From positions 7,056 to 71,055 of the forward strand of contig DLJQ01000021.1 of the NCBI GenBank assembly GCA_002484335.1: DNA of 64,000 nucleotides, read 5' to 3'. This DNA comes from Flavobacteriales bacterium UBA7612. Its GTDB lineage: Bacteria; Bacteroidota; Bacteroidia; Flavobacteriales; Weeksellaceae. Of this stretch, positions 48,081-55,872 are shown one piece after another. The notes beneath the pieces were generated by a model. That model was not told the DNA's origin. It saw only the letters and a program-made list of their open reading frames with translations, and searched no databases. Numbering within the stretch: the first letter of the stretch is position 1; every line of letters begins with the position of its first letter. The position numbers and the translations under genes were made by a program.

Positions 48081-48248
48081 TTAATGCCAATCTTTTATTC
48101 CATTGTCCCAATTCCAATATGTTGAAAGATAATGTAATTCTTCAGAAGTGTTTAATTCTTGGAATTTTGACTTCTCTAACTCAGCTCCTGAAATTCCTTC
48201 ATGAAAATGAGCATTTATAAATTCGATTTGTTGATCAGAAATTTTCAT
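48081..48248 (-). pseudogene. Short DUF4274-like ORF, probably a truncated gene
   Basis: A 55-codon frame from an ATG at 48248 to a TAA at 48081. The product MKISDQQIEFINAHFHEGIS... ends ELHYLSTYWNWDNGIKDWH. The segment LHYLxxxxNWDxG is the opening motif of DUF4274 proteins, which normally continue for another 60 or more residues (with a pattern like C...TA...Y). Here the frame stops directly after it, and I found no continuation in the next 50 bases. It may be a remnant, or a complete microprotein. DUF4274 proteins are often found among immunity genes. Confidence 0.5.
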
Positions 48249-48300
48249 GACGTTACATTCTACTTGTCAGTTTAGCAATATTAGTAAATAAAGTAAAACT

Positions 48301-48325
48301 AAAAAATAGCGGTTATCAGTGGTTT
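48301..48325 (+). promoter_or_regulatory. TTATCAGTGG motif (copy D)
   Basis: AGCGGTTATCAGTGGTTTTT, a diverged form of the TTATCAGGGA motif, about 165 nt before the 48491 gene and in its orientation. Confidence 0.3.
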
Positions 48326-48420
48326 TTATGAAAAATAAGCTTTAGTAATAGAATAACATAAGATGAATATGATCAATTTTTAAAAAAGATCATTAATCTT
48401 ATATCTTTAACAATCAGAGT

Positions 48421-48447
48421 AAAATCACTGATTATAGGGAGGGCTTT
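48421..48447 (+). promoter_or_regulatory. TTATAGGGA motif (copy E)
   Basis: ATCACTGATTATAGGGAGGG followed by CTTTTT, 43 nt before the SUKH-like gene start, in gene orientation. It is similar to copies A-C and to the 37873 element. Confidence 0.4.
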
Positions 48448-48490
48448 TTAAGCTTTAAAAGCTTTAATTTGAAAAGAAAAAATCAATAAA

Positions 48491-49444
48491 ATGAAAGTCA
48501 TACAGAAGATAATCGATCAATTAGTACAAATCAATAGATTCGAAAAAGAAAAAGGACTTAATTTAGAAGAAATTAGAGTGTTAAATGAGAAATTAGAAAA
48601 AAATATACCTGACTTTTTTATATCCTATCTTAACATTTTTGGATTTAATGATAATTTGTTTGGTGCAATTTTTAATGAGGAAGATGATTTTGTAGAACAA
48701 AATGAAATGATTTGGGAATTGGGGTTTGATGATTATATTGCAGTAGGTGATGCATACAATGAAAATTTAATTGTTGCACATATTCAAAATCAGCAATTAT
48801 TCTTAATAGAAGATGATAATTTGATTGATCTGAAAATGACTTTTTCTGAAATGTTACTTCAAGCTGTAGAGGCTTTAGATTCTAATAAGTTTGAAATCAT
48901 TCAACAAGTTAATTCTGTTTATGAAAGTCTTCAAGATCATAAAACTACTTTGAAAAATTATTTTATAAAGAGTTTTAATCAATTAAAGTTAACCGTTTCG
49001 AACAATAAAGATAACATATATGGTATAGTCATCTCAAAAGATAGCATGCGTAATCTATATAATTTATATGCTGGAAGTTTTCATACATTTAAATTGAAAA
49101 TCAAAGAAGAAACGATCGATTATGATGAATTGTGGACTCCTGAAAAAATGTGTTATAAACAAGCTATTCCTCTTAATGAAACTTTGATAAATATTAAAAC
49201 GGAAATTGATTTTAGAGCACTAGATTTATTGTTTTTGGATGTCTTGCGTGATTTAAAAGAAGATGGATATTTCAGTGATCAAATGATTCGTTTTTCAATT
49301 TCAGTTCAATCAAATACTGTAAATTTATTTCCTGAAGATTCTTATGATGAATCTGTAATTAAGGATAATAATTTGGAAACGAAAATCAGAAGGTTTTGGG
49401 AATCACCGTATGATCGCACTCGCTTATTAATGGAAATAGTCTAG
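48491..49444 (+). CDS. SUKH-like / DUF4303-like protein (probable immunity type)
   Basis: A 317-residue cytosolic protein in two parts. Residues about 20-135 fit a SMI1/KNR4 (SUKH) fold: EKLEKNIPDFFISYLNIFGF, EQNEMIWELGFDDYIAVGDA, NQQLFLIEDDNLIDL. Residues about 150-315 resemble DUF4303, starting with a helix then IYGIVISKDSMRNLYNLYAG and YDELWTPEKMCYKQAIP. Both families are recurrent immunity proteins against polymorphic toxins, though this is inferred from pattern rather than a search. It is the only plus-strand gene of the accessory run. Its last 18 bases overlap the convergent 49427 gene. Confidence 0.6.
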   Translation: MKVIQKIIDQLVQINRFEKEKGLNLEEIRVLNEKLEKNIPDFFISYLNIFGFNDNLFGAIFNEEDDFVEQNEMIWELGFDDYIAVGDAYNENLIVAHIQNQQLFLIEDDNLIDLKMTFSEMLLQAVEALDSNKFEIIQQVNSVYESLQDHKTTLKNYFIKSFNQLKLTVSNNKDNIYGIVISKDSMRNLYNLYAGSFHTFKLKIKEETIDYDELWTPEKMCYKQAIPLNETLINIKTEIDFRALDLLFLDVLRDLKEDGYFSDQMIRFSISVQSNTVNLFPEDSYDESVIKDNNLETKIRRFWESPYDRTRLLMEIV

Positions 49445-49954
49445 TACAATAAATTTTACATCTTCAAATACAAGTTTCGAATTTTCCTTAAAACGATTCC
49501 CAATATAATCTTCATAAAGTTCCAATTTTATATACTTCGTACCTTTCGGAATTTTATAAATCATCTGTTGTTCATAATTATAACCTCGTACAGAAGCATT
49601 TTCCTTTCCAGATATTCTTTGTATTTCAACAATATATTTCAAAGTAATAGTTTCTTGTTCTAACTTACTTTCTTCAAAATGTATTCTTCTAACTTTGTTT
49701 ATGCTTAATCCAGTAGATGAAATATTTCCTTGAATACTTAATTTTAAATTATTTTTATTTTTACTTATTATCTCTATTGAAGGAATTAAACGCTCTATAT
49801 TTTCATTGTATGTATTGTAATGTTGTTTTTCCTTAATTATTCTTTTAGGCTTGCCGTCGATTACTGTAATATGCAATGATTTTTCATGTGATGTACATCC
49901 AAATAACATGCATAAAATTGTTATGATCGCAGTATTTTTCATTCTTTTAATCAT
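49427..49954 (-). CDS. Lipoprotein of unknown function
   Basis: A 175-residue lipoprotein with the lipobox LFGC (Cys about 20). Two possible starts, both ATG, lie at 49954 and 49942; I keep the first. The mature part is basic with beta-strand periodicity (SLHITVIDGKPKRIIKEKQ at the start, YIKLELYEDYIGNRF near the end). No domain is recognised. It overlaps the SUKH-like gene tail-to-tail by 18 bp. A TTATCAGGGA motif lies about 45 nt upstream. Confidence 0.6.
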   Translation of the reverse strand: MIKRMKNTAIITILCMLFGCTSHEKSLHITVIDGKPKRIIKEKQHYNTYNENIERLIPSIEIISKNKNNLKLSIQGNISSTGLSINKVRRIHFEESKLEQETITLKYIVEIQRISGKENASVRGYNYEQQMIYKIPKGTKYIKLELYEDYIGNRFKENSKLVFEDVKFIVLDYFH

Positions 49955-49997
49955 TAATAATTTTATTAAGATGAAAGGTACTTAAAAGTATGAATAG

Positions 49998-50020
49998 AAA
50001 ATATCCCTGATAATGGAGTT
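49998..50020 (-). promoter_or_regulatory. TTATCAGGGA motif (copy B)
   Basis: On the minus strand CTCCATTATCAGGGATATTT, 43 nt before the 49954 start. It shares 14 consecutive bases with copy A. Confidence 0.45.
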
Positions 50021-50045
50021 TTTTAAAAGAAAATAATTAAAATTT

Positions 50046-50678
50046 TTAATCTATATTATTTCTTGCTTCTTTTAAAATTTTCTTGGCTTTGTGCTGAATC
50101 TTTTGAGAGATTAAATTAAAATTATAATCTTTCTCTTCATAATATTCATCTTCGGATTGAAATGGAATCCAAGCTGTAATTTTTGATTTCAAAAAATTTT
50201 TATTATCTGTTTTTGTATAAATAATAACTTTTAATGGTTTTGCATCTAAACCATCAGATTCCTCAAAATAAGTAAGATAAAATTCAGGAAATCCATCCTT
50301 ATCAACGTCATCAACTTCACAATAATTCAATAAATATTTTGGCTGAGCTAACCCTTTTGCAAAATCTCTAAATGTTATTATTGGTATTATCCCTCCATGA
50401 TCTTCAATGTAAATACCTGCATACAAATCTTTTGGATTATCATTTAAAAATGCTTTATTTTTAGCCTTACCTTCATTTAAATACCAAATATAACTTCCAT
50501 TATTTGGTACAAATGTTTTAACAATCATTAGAGGATTTCCATCTAAAGGATTTCCTAAATCTTCAATAATTTCGTTATACTTCTTATCATTAGCAAAGTA
50601 CACTCCAGTTTCTATTTGAGCATTTACTAAAAGACTAATTATACTTAAAATAAAAACTAATATATTTTTAAAATTCAT
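50046..50678 (-). CDS. Exported protein with Asp-rich VDKDG motif
   Basis: A 210-residue protein with a signal peptide (ending SLLVNAQ). The mature part has NNGSYIWYLNEGKAKNKAF and, at about residue 135, VDDVDKDGFPEFYLTYFEES. That is an EF-hand/FG-GAP-like calcium loop as in the so-called M949_RS01915-type surface proteins of Weeksellaceae. The resemblance is from memory of the motif and is tentative. A basic helical tail follows. It is 28 bp downstream of the 50707 gene in a three-gene run on the minus strand. The function is unknown. Confidence 0.55.
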   Translation of the reverse strand: MNFKNILVFILSIISLLVNAQIETGVYFANDKKYNEIIEDLGNPLDGNPLMIVKTFVPNNGSYIWYLNEGKAKNKAFLNDNPKDLYAGIYIEDHGGIIPIITFRDFAKGLAQPKYLLNYCEVDDVDKDGFPEFYLTYFEESDGLDAKPLKVIIYTKTDNKNFLKSKITAWIPFQSEDEYYEEKDYNFNLISQKIQHKAKKILKEARNNID

Positions 50679-50706
50679 TTATCATCATTTAAATCAATTA
50701 TATTTT

Positions 50707-51162
50707 CTAAAATTCATTTAATTCATTTGTTGAATCTAGTACATTCAAATCACAATCAGTAATTAGCATACCATAATCTTCTACTTGATTTTGATTAAAT
50801 TTTTGTAATTCTTTTTCTTGAAAATCTGTTAAATGTAAAGTATAATTTACATCTTTTACAGCTATTGCATTCATTTTATAAAAAAAAATATATCCTATAA
50901 TTTTTTCTTGTATATCCATTTTATGCTGTAAAAAATTCACATAATATTCCAATGATTCTTTGCTATTAAAATCTACTTCAAAATCTAACTTTTGTTTAAT
51001 TAAATTAATTCCATTTTTTCCATGAATTGTAAGCGTTATAAAAATATCTGGTAAAGCACTTATCATTGTCCAATATGGTATAGCATAAACAAATTTATTA
51101 GAATAATGCTGTTCTATTTTTTGTTTAATTTTATCATTAATATTTTTTAAATCTATTTCCAT
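50707..51162 (-). CDS. Small cytosolic protein of unknown function
   Basis: A 151-residue protein with no signal peptide or membrane helix. Its patterns are KQKIEQHYSNKFVYAIPYW, IFITLTIHGKNGIN and ITDCDLNVLDSTNELNEF. The size and neighbourhood suit an immunity-type or adaptor protein, but I do not recognise the family. It begins only 3 bp after the stop of the WG-repeat lipoprotein gene and lies 28 bp before the next gene, so it is part of an operon. Confidence 0.5.
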   Translation of the reverse strand: MEIDLKNINDKIKQKIEQHYSNKFVYAIPYWTMISALPDIFITLTIHGKNGINLIKQKLDFEVDFNSKESLEYYVNFLQHKMDIQEKIIGYIFFYKMNAIAVKDVNYTLHLTDFQEKELQKFNQNQVEDYGMLITDCDLNVLDSTNELNEF

Positions 51163-51165
51163 TAT

Positions 51166-52650
51166 TTAATCTTCTTTGTATTCCTTTCCTGAATAAATAT
51201 CAATGTAATAATAAATAGTTTCATCATCATTTTGCTTTACACTGACCAATCCATTTGAATTAACAGCATAATATTTTTTTAATGAAACCATTTTTTTGGA
51301 TTTATTATCATAAAGCATAAACAAACCCTTTTCTTCTTTTTGTAAAGCATAAATCCCTTGTTCTGTATCTAACACTGATATATTATAATATTCAGGTTTT
51401 ATTTCCCAAGCTTTAGTTTGGCTATTCCATAAACCTTTGGTGCGAATTTCTTCTTTATTTTCGATTGGAATTATATATAAGTTATGCATTCCTTCATAAG
51501 AATTTATTTTCCCAAATTTCCATTTTTCTGTATTCAACTCATCAGGAAAAATCATTTTTCGATCTGGCCAAACTAAATTTCCAACCTGATCTAAAACTTT
51601 GAAATTATATGTACTTTCTAATGCATCTAACATATTACCTTCAACATCAACATAAAGCCAATCATATGCCCAAACATTATGGTCATAATTGAAAATTCCT
51701 AATAAAAAATAAGGCGAATTATTGATTGAATATATTAAAGTCGTTTTTCTTAAAAAATCAATTTGAGCAGTTGTTGCTTTTTTAATTTTTTGAGGAAAAA
51801 CTTTATCATATTGAGGAAAAGGGTAAACATTATTTTTACTATCAAGTAAAATTTTAGGAACTTCTGGAGCAAAACGTTCTTTATTTATATCATTCAATAC
51901 AATATTATCTTTATTAAATAAAATTAACATTTTATCTACACCGATTAATCCATTTAGAATAGGTTTTTTCTTATTTAATTCATAAATTGAAAAACTATTA
52001 TTAGTATTTTTTAAATACTTTTTATTTTCTAATAACTCAGCAATGTTAGTCTCTATTTTATATAATTTTTTATTTTTTATTTGATAAAGAGTTTCATTCC
52101 AAAAGATATGATTTTCATCTAATGCAATAAAATTGAGATAAAAATTATCTTCTAAATACGGAATATCTTTATCAAGTAAAATTTGTTTACTTTCTAAAAT
52201 TCCAATTTCAGTTTTATGATAAGTTTGTTCTTTTTTTATACCGCTGCCCATAATATTCCAATCCCATTTATAAAAAGGCATTTTCTTTTCATACTCTAAA
52301 TTTTTTTTATAAAAAGTAAGACCATTTATAACATTCAAATCAATTCCATAAGGAGAATAATTCATTATTATTTCACCTGTTTCATTAACGACAGCATATT
52401 CATTTTTTTCATTGCTTACAACTGCAAAACCTGTTGGTGTAAATGTTGTTGCAGTTTGAAAATGTTGATTAATAACTGGTTTAAAACTTATTTTATCTAC
52501 ATATATAAATTCATTTTGCTTTGTTAAAAAAGGAACGATCGTTATTTCTTTCAAGTTTAAATTTATAGTAGATAAGTTATCATTTTTCTCTTGTGTACAA
52601 GCCATAACTGAATTCAACATAAAAATGATACTAAGTATTATTGTTTTCAT
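51166..52650 (-). CDS. WG-repeat-like lipoprotein
   Basis: A 494-residue protein with a lipoprotein-type signal (LNSVMAC, Cys18). The mature part has repeated beta motifs of the WG kind, such as NEKNEYAVVNETGEIIMNYS, YNFKVLDQVGNLVWPDRKM and LYDNKSKKMVSLKKYYAVNS, consistent with a beta-propeller or solenoid that binds proteins at the envelope. It is the first gene of a minus-strand run with the 50707 and 50046 genes. A motif similar to the TTATCAGGGA element lies 43 nt upstream. The function is unknown. Confidence 0.65.
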   Translation of the reverse strand: MKTIILSIIFMLNSVMACTQEKNDNLSTINLNLKEITIVPFLTKQNEFIYVDKISFKPVINQHFQTATTFTPTGFAVVSNEKNEYAVVNETGEIIMNYSPYGIDLNVINGLTFYKKNLEYEKKMPFYKWDWNIMGSGIKKEQTYHKTEIGILESKQILLDKDIPYLEDNFYLNFIALDENHIFWNETLYQIKNKKLYKIETNIAELLENKKYLKNTNNSFSIYELNKKKPILNGLIGVDKMLILFNKDNIVLNDINKERFAPEVPKILLDSKNNVYPFPQYDKVFPQKIKKATTAQIDFLRKTTLIYSINNSPYFLLGIFNYDHNVWAYDWLYVDVEGNMLDALESTYNFKVLDQVGNLVWPDRKMIFPDELNTEKWKFGKINSYEGMHNLYIIPIENKEEIRTKGLWNSQTKAWEIKPEYYNISVLDTEQGIYALQKEEKGLFMLYDNKSKKMVSLKKYYAVNSNGLVSVKQNDDETIYYYIDIYSGKEYKED

Positions 52651-52693
52651 TTTTTAGAGTTTGATCAATATTAACTAGAATAGAACAACAAAA

Positions 52694-52713
52694 CAATCCC
52701 TATTTTCAGTTAT
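52694..52713 (-). promoter_or_regulatory. Upstream motif (copy C, diverged)
   Basis: On the minus strand ATAACTGAAAATAGGGATTG, 43 nt before the WG lipoprotein start, related to copies A and B mainly through AGGGAT. Confidence 0.3.
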
Positions 52714-52803
52714 ATTGAAATAAATAAAAATTTGATTTAAATAAATAATTTATCAATTAGTATTTTTACAAAATCTATACTTATGCATATAAATTTATAA
52801 ACT

Positions 52804-53166
52804 ATGGGAAAGAGAAAAGAAAATTCTACTAATATGCAGAATGAAAAATATGTTTTAGAATGTGATTTAGCTTATGCTGTATGTAAAATTGGTGGAAGAT
52901 GGAAAATTCTAATTCTTGGTAAATTAGAACATGGAAAACTTCGTTACAGTGAACTGAGAAACTTAATTGATGGTATTACAGAAAGAATGTTAACATTACA
53001 ATTAAGAGAATTAGAAAAAGAAGGATTAATCACGAGAACTGTATATGCTGAAGTTCCTCCTAAAGTAGATTATGAATTAACTGAAATTGCAAAAGATTTA
53101 ATTCCTATTTGGAGACAATTAGAAAATTGGGCTGTAAAACATAAAGAAGTTTCAAAAGATTTATAA
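52804..53166 (+). CDS. HxlR-family transcriptional regulator
   Basis: A 120-residue winged-helix DNA-binding protein. The HxlR core reads CDLAYAVCKIGGRWKILILG (about 20-39), LRYSELRNLIDGITERML (recognition helix region), LTLQLRELEKEGLITR and VYAEVPPKVDYELTEIA (wing). Cys20 and Cys27 could be redox-sensing, as in some relatives. It stands alone and ends in an unusual hairpin made partly from its own coding end. The target is unknown; a divergent or convergent MFS or redox gene is usual, but the neighbour here is a metallophosphoesterase. Confidence 0.92.
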   Translation: MGKRKENSTNMQNEKYVLECDLAYAVCKIGGRWKILILGKLEHGKLRYSELRNLIDGITERMLTLQLRELEKEGLITRTVYAEVPPKVDYELTEIAKDLIPIWRQLENWAVKHKEVSKDL

Positions 53167-53195
53167 ATCTTTTGAAACTTCTTTATGTTTATTTT
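53141..53195. terminator. 22-bp perfect hairpin overlapping the hxlR-type gene end
   Basis: Bases 53141-53162, inside the coding end, are the exact inverse of 53165-53186. T-rich sequence follows. It separates two convergent genes and probably terminates both. Confidence 0.8.
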
Positions 53196-53211
53196 ATTAT
53201 ATATTTTAAAA

Positions 53212-54447
53212 TTAACTAGTTTGTAATTCTATCATAGTTATTTCTGGCCAAACTCCTACTCTACCAGGAAAAAAATGATAACCGAAACCTCTATTCACAT
53301 TAATTATTTTTCCTTGGTAATTATAAAATCCTGCCCATTGAGGATATATATATTCAGCGGGGCTCCATTTTAATCCAATTTTTGGAACTTCTATTCCAAA
53401 TTGCATTCCGTGTGTATGTCCAGATAATGTTAAATCATAATGTTTAGGATCAGATTTTACTATTTCATTCCAATGCGATGGATCATGAGACATCAAAACT
53501 TTAAAATCCGAAAAATTAACTCCTTCAGAAGCAACTTTTAAATCTCCTAATTTTTTAAAGCGTGTTCCCCAATTTTGTACGCCTACTAAAGCGATTTTTT
53601 CTCCATTTTTATGAATAAATCTATTTTCATTTAACAATAATTCCATTCCTATTTTTGGGAAGATTGCTTTTATTTTTTCAAAATTTTCTTGTTTATCTTC
53701 TTCTGATTTCCAATCAGTATATTCTCCATAATCATGATTACCAAGTACAGCATAATTACCATAAGGAGCTTGTTTTATCTTAGAAAAAACTTCTATCCAT
53801 TTATCCATTTCCCAATGAAAATTATTAACAATATCACCTGTAAATAGAAATATATCAAAATCTTGTTGATTAATAAGATCAATTGCATATTCAATTTTCT
53901 CTCTATTATCTAAACTTCCGGAATGTATATCAGAAATTTGGAGGATTTTAAATCCATTAAATGATTTTGGTAAACGATCATAAGCCAATTTTTTTCTGAT
54001 AACTTTAAAATTATATTTCCCTTGAATCATTCCATACAATAAACTGAAAAAAGGAATTGCAGCAATAGATAAACCAGAAATCATAATAAATTTTCTTCGA
54101 GATGGAAGATAACTATCAGTTTGCTTATTTTTATTATTTATGATTCGATTTACAATCCATCCTAAACCACGAACAACATCTTGAAAGAAATAGATGATTA
54201 CTAAAAATAAACGAGGAAGACCAAATAATAAAAACAAGCCAGTTGCTAACATCGTTGTTTGAGTTTGACCAACTGAACGATCAAAAAAGATTAAATTATA
54301 TCCAAAGTTAGCTAATACAGTAATCCAAATAAATATATTGCTAAATAAAATTAATTTGCTTTTTATGAATTTTTTAAAATTGAAATAAAGGTAAATTTCA
54401 AGTATACTAAAAACAATTATTAAAATAATAACAGCGTTTGTAAACAT
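53212..54447 (-). CDS. Membrane-anchored metallophosphoesterase
   Basis: A 411-residue phosphoesterase of the YkuE/YaeI type. Three to four transmembrane helices occupy the first ~140 residues, with a further hydrophobic segment before the catalytic domain. The metal-binding motifs run in order: ISDIHSGSLD, TGDIVNN, GNHDYGEY, SHDPSH and SGHTHGMQFG. Relatives hydrolyse UDP-diacylglucosamine-like or other phospholipid-linked phosphoesters at the membrane; the substrate here is not determined. It is convergent with the HxlR gene and divergent from the COG0523 GTPase gene. Confidence 0.9.
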   Translation of the reverse strand: MFTNAVIILIIVFSILEIYLYFNFKKFIKSKLILFSNIFIWITVLANFGYNLIFFDRSVGQTQTTMLATGLFLLFGLPRLFLVIIYFFQDVVRGLGWIVNRIINNKNKQTDSYLPSRRKFIMISGLSIAAIPFFSLLYGMIQGKYNFKVIRKKLAYDRLPKSFNGFKILQISDIHSGSLDNREKIEYAIDLINQQDFDIFLFTGDIVNNFHWEMDKWIEVFSKIKQAPYGNYAVLGNHDYGEYTDWKSEEDKQENFEKIKAIFPKIGMELLLNENRFIHKNGEKIALVGVQNWGTRFKKLGDLKVASEGVNFSDFKVLMSHDPSHWNEIVKSDPKHYDLTLSGHTHGMQFGIEVPKIGLKWSPAEYIYPQWAGFYNYQGKIINVNRGFGYHFFPGRVGVWPEITMIELQTS

Positions 54448-54570
54448 TTCTGATTGATTTTGAACAAAAATAAAACAATTTTAAACACTTGTTTAATATT
54501 ATTGAATTATTAACAGATAATTATAAATAAAATAAATCATAGAGCAATATATAGATGCATTATAAAGTCG

Positions 54571-54578
54571 TAAATTTG
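54571..54578 (+). promoter_or_regulatory. -7 box of the first COG0523 GTPase gene
   Basis: TAAATTTG matches TAnnTTTG, 23 nt before the ATG. No clear -33 TTG. The stretch just upstream is not a convincing match to the Zur-like boxes at 61.5 kb. Confidence 0.5.
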
Positions 54579-54601
54579 TATCAATTCACTAAAAAAAAAT
54601 T

Positions 54602-55840
54602 ATGGAAAATAGATTACCTGTTACGGTACTTTCTGGATTTCTTGGAAGCGGAAAAACAACACTTCTCAATCATATATTACACAACAAAAAAGGATTAAAA
54701 ATAGCAGTTATCGTTAATGATATGGGTGCTGTAAACATCGATGCTCAAATGGTTGCTCGTGATAATAATTTAATTCAAACAGATGAAAAATTAGTTGAAC
54801 TAAGTAATGGTTGTGTTTGTTGCGAACTAAGAGAAGATTTAATTGTTGAAATTGAAAAATTAGCAAAAACTGGAAAATATGACTATTTAGTTATTGAAAG
54901 TTCTGGTATTTCTGATCCAGGACCTATTGCTCAATCACTTGATTTTGTATCACCTGATGGAAAAATAGATTTACCTAAAGTTTCTCGTTTAGACACTTTA
55001 GTTACTGTTGTTGACGCATTTAATTTCTTCAAAAATTTAGGTACAGATGAAGATGTTTTTGATAGAGGATTTACTGAAAATAAAGAAGATAATCGTCCTA
55101 TTGTAAATTTATTAATCGATCAGATAGAATTCTCTAATGTGATTATTCTTAATAAAATGGATTTAGTTGATGAAGAAACATTATTAAAAATAGAAGGATT
55201 CGTAAAAAAATTAAATCCAAATGCAAAACTAATTCCAGCTAGTTTTTCACATATTGATTTGAACGAAATTTTAAATACAAACTTATTCGATTTTGAAAAA
55301 ATTCAAGATATGGATGTTTGGGTAAAATTATTGGAAGAGCAAGAAAAAGAGGAACATCATCATCATCATGACCATGAATGTGGAGAACATTGTACACATG
55401 AACATCATGATCATTTAGAAGAAAAATATGGTATGACTTCTTTTGTTTATCGTCGACAAATACCTTTTAATGCAGAGCGTTTTTTAACGTATCTAAATGA
55501 TAACTTTCCTGCAAGTATTTACAGATCTAAAGGTTTGTTTTGGTTAGCAAATCGACCGAATGATGCAATATATTTAAGTCAAGCTGGTGGAAGTATTCGC
55601 ATTGATCCTGCTGGAGCTTGGTGGTGTTCTATGTCTTATGACGAAAGAATACAATTTGCAGCTTACCAATTTAATCAAAAAGAAATTGACTCTAAATGGT
55701 CTAAAGAATGGGGAGATAGAACAATTGAACTTGTTTTTATTGGTGAAGGATTAGACAAAGAAAAAATAACAGAAGAATTAAATGCTTGTTTATTAAACGA
55801 AAGTGAAATCGTTGAATGGCAATCTAAATTTAATTCATAA
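54602..55840 (+). CDS. COG0523 GTPase with His-rich metal-binding loop (zinc-type)
   Basis: A 412-residue G3E-family GTPase and putative metallochaperone. Walker A is GFLGSGKTT (12-20). The metal-binding GCVCC has Cys71, Cys73 and Cys74. The guanine-specificity motif is NKMD. The CobW C-terminal domain (about 285-405) carries WWCSMSYDER. A His/Cys-rich insert, EEHHHHHDHECGEHCTHEHH (about 250-269), lies between the domains and should bind zinc. COG0523 proteins of this type deliver zinc under limitation. A second paralogue lies 6 kb away beside a Zur-like gene. Nickel or cobalt delivery cannot be excluded. Confidence 0.92.
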   Translation: MENRLPVTVLSGFLGSGKTTLLNHILHNKKGLKIAVIVNDMGAVNIDAQMVARDNNLIQTDEKLVELSNGCVCCELREDLIVEIEKLAKTGKYDYLVIESSGISDPGPIAQSLDFVSPDGKIDLPKVSRLDTLVTVVDAFNFFKNLGTDEDVFDRGFTENKEDNRPIVNLLIDQIEFSNVIILNKMDLVDEETLLKIEGFVKKLNPNAKLIPASFSHIDLNEILNTNLFDFEKIQDMDVWVKLLEEQEKEEHHHHHDHECGEHCTHEHHDHLEEKYGMTSFVYRRQIPFNAERFLTYLNDNFPASIYRSKGLFWLANRPNDAIYLSQAGGSIRIDPAGAWWCSMSYDERIQFAAYQFNQKEIDSKWSKEWGDRTIELVFIGEGLDKEKITEELNACLLNESEIVEWQSKFNS

Positions 55841-55867
55841 AAAAATCGAGCAATTGCTCGATTTTTT
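55841..55867. terminator. Bidirectional terminator between convergent genes
   Basis: AAAAATCGAGCA (55841-55852) pairs with TGCTCGATTTTT (55855-55866). It starts at the base after the GTPase stop codon and also lies just after cydB. Confidence 0.92.
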
Positions 55868-55872
55868 TATAT

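Noticed and set aside
48032..48220. Plus-strand ORF of 62 codons
   Set aside because: The opposite strand carries a better frame with a DUF4274-like motif; the plus-strand product shows no pattern.
54545..54575. Possible Zur box before the first COG0523 GTPase
   Set aside because: GCATTATAAAGTCGTAA needs gaps to match the boxes at 61.5 kb and lacks the palindrome.
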